Source: an uncultured beta proteobacterium
Lineage (GTDB): Bacteria; Pseudomonadota; Gammaproteobacteria; Burkholderiales; Burkholderiaceae
Length of the DNA stretch: 8,957 nt
NCBI GenBank assembly: GCA_903930665.1
Contig: CAIYZI010000685.1
Location: 1-8,957 of the forward strand
Reading direction: 5' to 3'
Positions 5,629 to 8,957 of this stretch are shown piece after piece (the first letter of the stretch is position 1; each line of letters begins with the position of its first letter). The notes below the pieces were generated by a model. The model did no database searches and was not told the origin of the DNA. It worked only from the letters and a program-made list of their open reading frames with translations. The translations under genes and the position numbers were made by a program.

Positions 5629-7533
5629 TCACATTGACGAATACAAGGCTGCCGCTATTTGAGTACGAGAAACTGAGGGTTTGGGCAACTGTTTTTTTGG
5701 CATATCAAACCAAACTCGAACATCCTCTTCCAAACCAATTCCATGCATAAAGTTATAAATTGCCTTCTTTAATCCATGCCCAAGCATGTCGTGATCAACG
5801 CCTGTTGGATCAATAAAGGCAATATCGTTTTTAGCAAAAGTAATGGGGGGTAATGGGACTAATTGCACACCATACTCCCCAGGATTTTTCCCTACTGGAG
5901 AATGCACCGTACAAATAAATCGATGAAAGAAGCCACTTTGAATACAGCCATTCTCGAATAACTGTCGCACGTACTCCAGAGCATCCACAGTCTCTTGAAC
6001 GGTTTGAGTAGGAAAGCCATACATTAAATACGCATGCACCAAGATGCCTGCATCTGAAAATCCTTTAGTAACTTGCGCCACTTGATCTACCGTCACGCCT
6101 TTTTTCATAAGGGCTAACAATCTATCGGAAGCAACCTCAAGTCCACCAGACATCGCAATACACCCACTCTTTGCCAGCAACTGCGCCAACTCTGGGGTAA
6201 AGGTTTTCTCAAAGCGAATATTTCCCCACCAAGAGATGATCACCTTGCGACGAATTAATTCCTCGGCTAACGCTTTTAGTATTTTGGGTGGAGCCGCCTC
6301 ATCTACAAAATGAAACCCCGTCTGCCCTGTTTCACCGATGATCTCCTCAATTCTATCTACCAACAAACTCGCCGAAGCAGTTTCATAGCGAGAGATGTAA
6401 TCTAGTGTGACATCGCAAAAACTACACTTTTTCCAATAACAACCGTGAGCCACTGTCAGCTTATTCCAACGGCCATCGCTCCATAGACGATGCATGGGAT
6501 TAAGCATATCTAGCAAAGAAAGATAAGAATCAAGGGGCAAACCATCCCATGTAGCTGTACCGACTTCCTCAAATGGAATATCAAGCTCAGGCCAATTGAT
6601 GTATCGCACCTCTTTTTTGTCATTACAAATAAAGGTTCGCACTAAACGATCAATAGATCGCTTGCCCTCTAAATAATCAATCAAAGCTAGCAACGGGCGT
6701 TCACCGGAATCCAAAGTAATGTAATCCACGAATTCAAATACACGGGGATCACTAAGCTCACGCAACTCTGTATTCACATAGCCACCACCCAAACCAATCT
6801 TTATTTGAGGGCAATGTTTTTTAAGGGTTTGAGCGATACGTAATGCTGCATACATTGCCCCAGGGAAGGGTACAGATAGCAATACCAAATCTGGTTGATG
6901 TTTATTTACGGCATGGAGGGTAAGCTCTTGAAGATGCGAATCTAGTAATGTAGGTCTTGCATCCAAGGCAAGCGCTAAAGGCGTAAAACTTGGCTGACTG
7001 CTCGCCAAAGATTCTGCGTATCGCACAAATTCAAAACGATTATCAACTGCATCCTTAATTACATCGGATAAGTCATTTAAATAAAGCGTTGCTAAATGTC
7101 GCGCCCTATCTTGAGATCCAAGAGCTCCAAACGCCCACTCCAAAGAATCACCAGAATCTTCATCATCATATGCATCAAGCGATTGAAAACGTGGACCTTC
7201 TGGCAAAAATTCCCGACCATTAATTCGATGGCACAAAGTGCTATCGCGACCCTGCAAAAATGCAATGGTTGGCGCTATGGTGGATTGATAGTCTTGAAAA
7301 TAATCTAAAAAGAAATTAACGCTAGCGCTACGCTCTTCTTCAGGAAGCACCAAGGCTTGGGTATGTATTTCAAATAAGCCGTCTGGAGTAAAGAAACTCA
7401 ACACCAAGGCAAGCGCGAGATCTTCCTGAGCAGCATCTATTTTTCGAGACCTTAAGAAACCCGTTAAATAAGCCGTAGAAGGATACGGCGTATTTAACTG
7501 CGTCATCGGTGGAATGAGGCTAAGAACTTTCAT
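5629..7533 (-). CDS. B12-binding-like radical SAM protein of unknown function
   Basis: From the ATG at 7533 this is a 634-residue protein. The N-terminal 200 residues are not assigned beyond an opening strand, KVLSLIPP. Residues about 205-300 resemble a cobalamin-binding Rossmann domain (PDLVLLSVPFPGAMYAALRI, then IGLGGGYVNTE), but no DxHxxG cobalt-ligand motif is seen. The radical SAM domain begins at HGCYWKKCSFCD (363-374): its cluster cysteines are Cys365, Cys370 and Cys373, spaced CX4CX2C rather than CX3CX2C. Other radical SAM features follow: FVDEAAPP (409-416), SGGLEVASDRLLALMKKG (462-479) and YGFPTQTVQETVDAL (505-519). The C-terminal 100 residues are family-specific. Possible roles include methylation or ring rearrangement; the substrate is unknown. 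A GTG at 7539 is an alternative start, but AGGTGA overlaps it and serves the ATG better. Confidence 0.88.
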   Translation of the reverse strand: MKVLSLIPPMTQLNTPYPSTAYLTGFLRSRKIDAAQEDLALALVLSFFTPDGLFEIHTQALVLPEEERSASVNFFLDYFQDYQSTIAPTIAFLQGRDSTLCHRINGREFLPEGPRFQSLDAYDDEDSGDSLEWAFGALGSQDRARHLATLYLNDLSDVIKDAVDNRFEFVRYAESLASSQPSFTPLALALDARPTLLDSHLQELTLHAVNKHQPDLVLLSVPFPGAMYAALRIAQTLKKHCPQIKIGLGGGYVNTELRELSDPRVFEFVDYITLDSGERPLLALIDYLEGKRSIDRLVRTFICNDKKEVRYINWPELDIPFEEVGTATWDGLPLDSYLSLLDMLNPMHRLWSDGRWNKLTVAHGCYWKKCSFCDVTLDYISRYETASASLLVDRIEEIIGETGQTGFHFVDEAAPPKILKALAEELIRRKVIISWWGNIRFEKTFTPELAQLLAKSGCIAMSGGLEVASDRLLALMKKGVTVDQVAQVTKGFSDAGILVHAYLMYGFPTQTVQETVDALEYVRQLFENGCIQSGFFHRFICTVHSPVGKNPGEYGVQLVPLPPITFAKNDIAFIDPTGVDHDMLGHGLKKAIYNFMHGIGLEEDVRVWFDMPKKQLPKPSVSRTQIAAALYSSM

Positions 7534-7535
7534 AC

Positions 7536-7541
7536 TCACCT
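7536..7541 (-). promoter_or_regulatory. Ribosome-binding site deciding the radical SAM start
   Basis: On the minus strand AGGTGA lies 2 nt before the ATG at 7533. It pairs with the GGUGA end of the anti-Shine-Dalgarno complement, equivalent to a normal 5-nt spacing from a GGAGG core. It covers the GTG at 7539, arguing for the ATG as the real start. Confidence 0.5.
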
Positions 7542-7546
7542 AAGTT

Positions 7547-7574
7547 AATAAGCAGGACATATGCCCAGCTTATT
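7547..7574. promoter_or_regulatory. 28-bp imperfect palindrome upstream of the radical SAM gene
   Basis: AATAAGC (7547-7553) and GCTTATT (7568-7574) are perfect inverted arms. Inside them GG/CC (7555-7556 with 7565-7566) and the self-complementary centre CATATG (7558-7563) continue the symmetry, leaving only two mismatched pairs over 28 bp. It ends 5 nt upstream of the ribosome-binding site. It could be an operator for a dimeric regulator or a leader hairpin; no T-run follows on either strand, so it is not a typical terminator. Confidence 0.5.
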
Positions 7575-7595
7575 TCTCACTCCCACTCAATAACA

Positions 7596-7633
7596 ACGTA
7601 AGTTTTTTTCTCTTTATATTCAATCACTTACGT
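7596..7633. repeat. Split inverted repeat ACGTAAGT / ACTTACGT
   Basis: Perfect 8-bp inverted arms at 7596-7603 and 7626-7633 are separated by 22 nt of T-rich sequence, giving arm centres 30 bp apart, about three helical turns. A TATAAA-like element on the minus strand (7613-7618) lies between the arms. This layout fits paired half-sites around a promoter of the radical SAM gene, but no promoter is certain. Confidence 0.4.
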
Positions 7634-7648
7634 CTCCAAAAATAGTAG

Positions 7649-7668
7649 TGTGTAACTTTTGTGTAACT
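7649..7668. repeat. Two TGTGTAACT direct repeats with 11-bp period
   Basis: TGTGTAACT occurs at 7649-7657 and again at 7660-7668, separated by TT, so the repeats are 11 bp apart and lie on the same face of the helix. Response-regulator boxes often have this geometry. A related inverted copy, GGTTACAC, is at 7738-7745. The regulator is unknown. Confidence 0.5.
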
Positions 7669-7740
7669 ACGAACAGCAAACCCAATAGCTACGTGCCTCC
7701 TAAAAGTTATGCAATATCAATAACTTAACGAGATTGCGGT

Positions 7741-7753
7741 TACACAATGTGTA
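7741..7753. promoter_or_regulatory. TACACA-A-TGTGTA dyad, possible operator
   Basis: A 13-bp palindrome with a single central A, followed directly by the self-complementary ATTGCAAT (7753-7760). It shares the TGTGTA / TACACA core with the tandem boxes about 75-90 bp to the left. It lies 144 bp before the restriction gene start, so it could serve either divergent gene. Confidence 0.4.
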
Positions 7754-7886
7754 TTGCAATTTTAACAGTAAACAAATAATTAAATAAATGCTGATGATTT
7801 AACGGGCGTCTTCTAATGCATTAATTTATTAATTAATTGGTTTTAATATTGATAATAATAAGTTGGTAAGATGGTAAGCATAAATT

Positions 7887-7891
7887 AGGAG
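7887..7891 (+). promoter_or_regulatory. Ribosome-binding site of the restriction endonuclease gene
   Basis: AGGAG lies 5 nt upstream of the ATG at 7897, an excellent Shine-Dalgarno sequence that fixes the start. Just before it is a short direct repeat of TGGTAAG (7864-7870 and 7872-7878). Confidence 0.75.
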
Positions 7892-7896
7892 TAATT

Positions 7897-8688
7897 ATGC
7901 TTACTTTGCAACAAGTTAAAGAAGTATTAGAGAGCAATAAAGGTAAATGGCTTAAAGGAACGCATCAAGGCAATGATGGCAATCAAGGCAATACACTTGA
8001 AGCATTACTTGGTGTCGCAGAAAATAATTTACAACTCCCTGACTTAGGTGTTATTGAACTTAAATCTCAAAAAAATGAGACAGGCAGCTTTATTACCTTA
8101 TTTCATAAAGAACCACTACCAAGTGCATCTGTACCAAAAATAATTAAATCACTTGGCTGGAAACATCAAAAAGCTGGGACGAAATACGGATATGATGAGA
8201 TGAGGTTCAGCTCAACAACTTATGGGCACAAATATACAAATAGAGGCTTTAGGATTGAACTAACAGAAGATAAGATTAACTTTGTTTACAACCCTAACTT
8301 TGTTAAAAGGGATGCTAAGGATTTATCAAAAACCTACAATAACTTGGGCGAATGGATGGATGATGTAAACAAAAGAACTCTTCATTATCAAAATGTAATG
8401 CCAACTTATTGGATAAGAGCTGAGTTTGAAAAGATTTGTATTGCAAAACTTGATAACACTTTAATGTGCTATTGCGATACTAAACAGGTTGATGGTGAGC
8501 ATTACTATAAATTTACTGATGCAATTATTTACAGCAAATTTAAGAGTGAGAATTTAGAAAAACTATTCCTTAAAGGAGCGATAGTTATGGATTTTGATGC
8601 AAGAACTAATCATAATCACGGCGTTAAATTAAGGGTTAAAAAAAATAATTTAAGTGACTTATTTGAAATCACTGAAAAGGTATTTTAA
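7897..8688 (+). CDS. Type II restriction endonuclease, MvaI/BcnI family
   Basis: This 263-residue protein resembles MvaI (about 246 aa), a PD-(D/E)XK endonuclease that acts as a monomer. The active-site region lines up residue for residue: GNTLE (31-35) supplies Glu35, LPDLG (47-51) Asp49, and IELKS (53-57) Glu54 and Lys56, matching Glu36, Asp50, Glu55 and Lys57 recalled for MvaI. TLFHKEP (67-73) follows as in the family, and HNHGVKLRV (239-247) corresponds to the C-terminal DHGTAFR region. Known members cut CCWGG, CCSGG or CCNGG, so a related target is likely but not provable here. Base composition is visibly lower in G+C (30-40% in sampled lines) than the genes to the left, indicating acquisition. 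It converges on its probable partner methyltransferase, the stops overlapping by 4 nt. No frame damage is seen. Confidence 0.88.
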   Translation: MLTLQQVKEVLESNKGKWLKGTHQGNDGNQGNTLEALLGVAENNLQLPDLGVIELKSQKNETGSFITLFHKEPLPSASVPKIIKSLGWKHQKAGTKYGYDEMRFSSTTYGHKYTNRGFRIELTEDKINFVYNPNFVKRDAKDLSKTYNNLGEWMDDVNKRTLHYQNVMPTYWIRAEFEKICIAKLDNTLMCYCDTKQVDGEHYYKFTDAIIYSKFKSENLEKLFLKGAIVMDFDARTNHNHGVKLRVKKNNLSDLFEITEKVF

Positions 8689-8957
8689 TCAAATAACCCC
8701 TCTTGCTTTAACTTCTTTTCCTTAGTTTCTTGCTGTGGCTCCATAAGAAATGACTTAAGACGCTTTTGTGATGTCTTAATATATTTTTCGGATAACTCTA
8801 TACCAACAAAATTTCTTCCTAATTTTTTTGCCGCAATAGCAGTAGTACCGGAACCCATAAATGGATCTAAAATGATTTCAGCATTTGTACTCGAAATAGC
8901 ACGTTCAACCAATGCAATTGGAAATGGTGCGGGATGTTCATTCTTTACTTCTTGCGT
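8685..8957 (-). CDS. DNA methyltransferase (N4-cytosine or N6-adenine, beta class), C-terminal part
   Basis: Only the last 90 residues are in the window; the frame stays open to the edge. Visible residues 6-13 (NEHPAPFP) form motif X and 31-39 (DPFMGSGTT) motif I, the SAM-binding loop, followed by the acidic motif II residue Glu54 in FVGIELSEKY. Finding motif X then motif I at the C-terminal end is the order of beta-class amino-methyltransferases, whose catalytic (D/S)PPY motif would lie upstream, off the window. The tail (about 75-90) is Lys/Glu-rich. Its tail-to-tail position with the MvaI/BcnI-type nuclease makes it the likely protective partner; N4-cytosine methylation would fit known CCNGG-type systems but is inference, because the target base depends on the missing part. 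Confidence 0.88.
   Translation of the reverse strand, partial: TQEVKNEHPAPFPIALVERAISSTNAEIILDPFMGSGTTAIAAKKLGRNFVGIELSEKYIKTSQKRLKSFLMEPQQETKEKKLKQEGLFD

Larger units (their letters stand above)
7534..7896. other. Intergenic region between the radical SAM gene and the restriction gene
   Basis: These 363 nt lie between divergently transcribed genes and hold no convincing gene, tRNA or integrase site. The left half keeps chromosome-like composition and contains dyads near the radical SAM start; the right half, from about 7760, is strongly A+T-rich and includes the 10-bp palindrome TAATGCATTA (7814-7823) and TTAATTTATTAATTAATT (7821-7838). The shift in composition places the likely junction with acquired DNA around 7700-7860. 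Promoters for both flanking genes must lie here; a possible -10 for the restriction gene is GATAAT (7851-7856), but its -35 is poor. Confidence 0.55.

Noticed and set aside
7534..7539. GTG at 7539 as start of the radical SAM gene
   Set aside because: It would have no Shine-Dalgarno sequence of its own, and it sits within the AGGTGA that serves the ATG at 7533.
7534..7896. CRISPR array, tRNA gene or attachment site in the intergenic region
   Set aside because: The repeats are short and few, no cloverleaf-like sequence is seen, and no long flanking direct repeats were found.

Overview
The window looks like the chromosome of a moderate-GC betaproteobacterium, most plausibly a Burkholderiales member such as Polynucleobacter. 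This is inferred from protein character and base composition, not from any database search. Most of the window (about 1-7540) is a tightly packed chromosomal gene block. From about 7800 onward the composition becomes clearly more A+T-rich, and the content changes to a restriction-modification locus.

Layout. On the + strand, the 3' part of a membrane PAP2-family phosphatase (1-669) is followed after 2 nt by rlmJ (672-1553), the 23S rRNA adenine-N6 methyltransferase. It ends tail-to-tail, 5 nt from a long minus-strand run. Read in its own direction (from 7533 down to 1559), that run is: a large B12-binding-like radical SAM protein of unknown function; two tandem paralogous exported proteins of unknown function (the first with a twin-arginine signal, the second with a Sec/lipoprotein-like signal); queE; queD; tadA; and an LD-carboxypeptidase (ldcA-like). 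The last four are closely spaced or overlapping and probably co-transcribed. queE and queD make precursors of queuosine (tRNA G34) and tadA makes inosine (tRNA A34), so this block is centred on wobble-base modification. A strong intrinsic terminator for rlmJ lies antisense inside the last codons of the ldcA gene.

A 363-nt intergenic region (7534-7896) separates the radical SAM gene from the restriction locus. It is rich in dyads and short repeats: a 28-bp imperfect palindrome directly upstream of the radical SAM ribosome-binding site, a split inverted repeat ACGTAAGT/ACTTACGT, two TGTGTAACT boxes exactly 11 bp apart, and a TACACA-A-TGTGTA dyad.

The right end holds a type II restriction endonuclease of the MvaI/BcnI family (7897-8688, +). 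Converging on it is the C-terminal part of a beta-class DNA methyltransferase (8685-8957, -), which continues beyond the window. The two stop codons share one TTAA. I do not see a clearly new defence system. The least explained parts are the radical SAM protein with unusual CX4CX2C cysteine spacing, the two exported paralogs beside it, and the regulatory-looking intergenic region.
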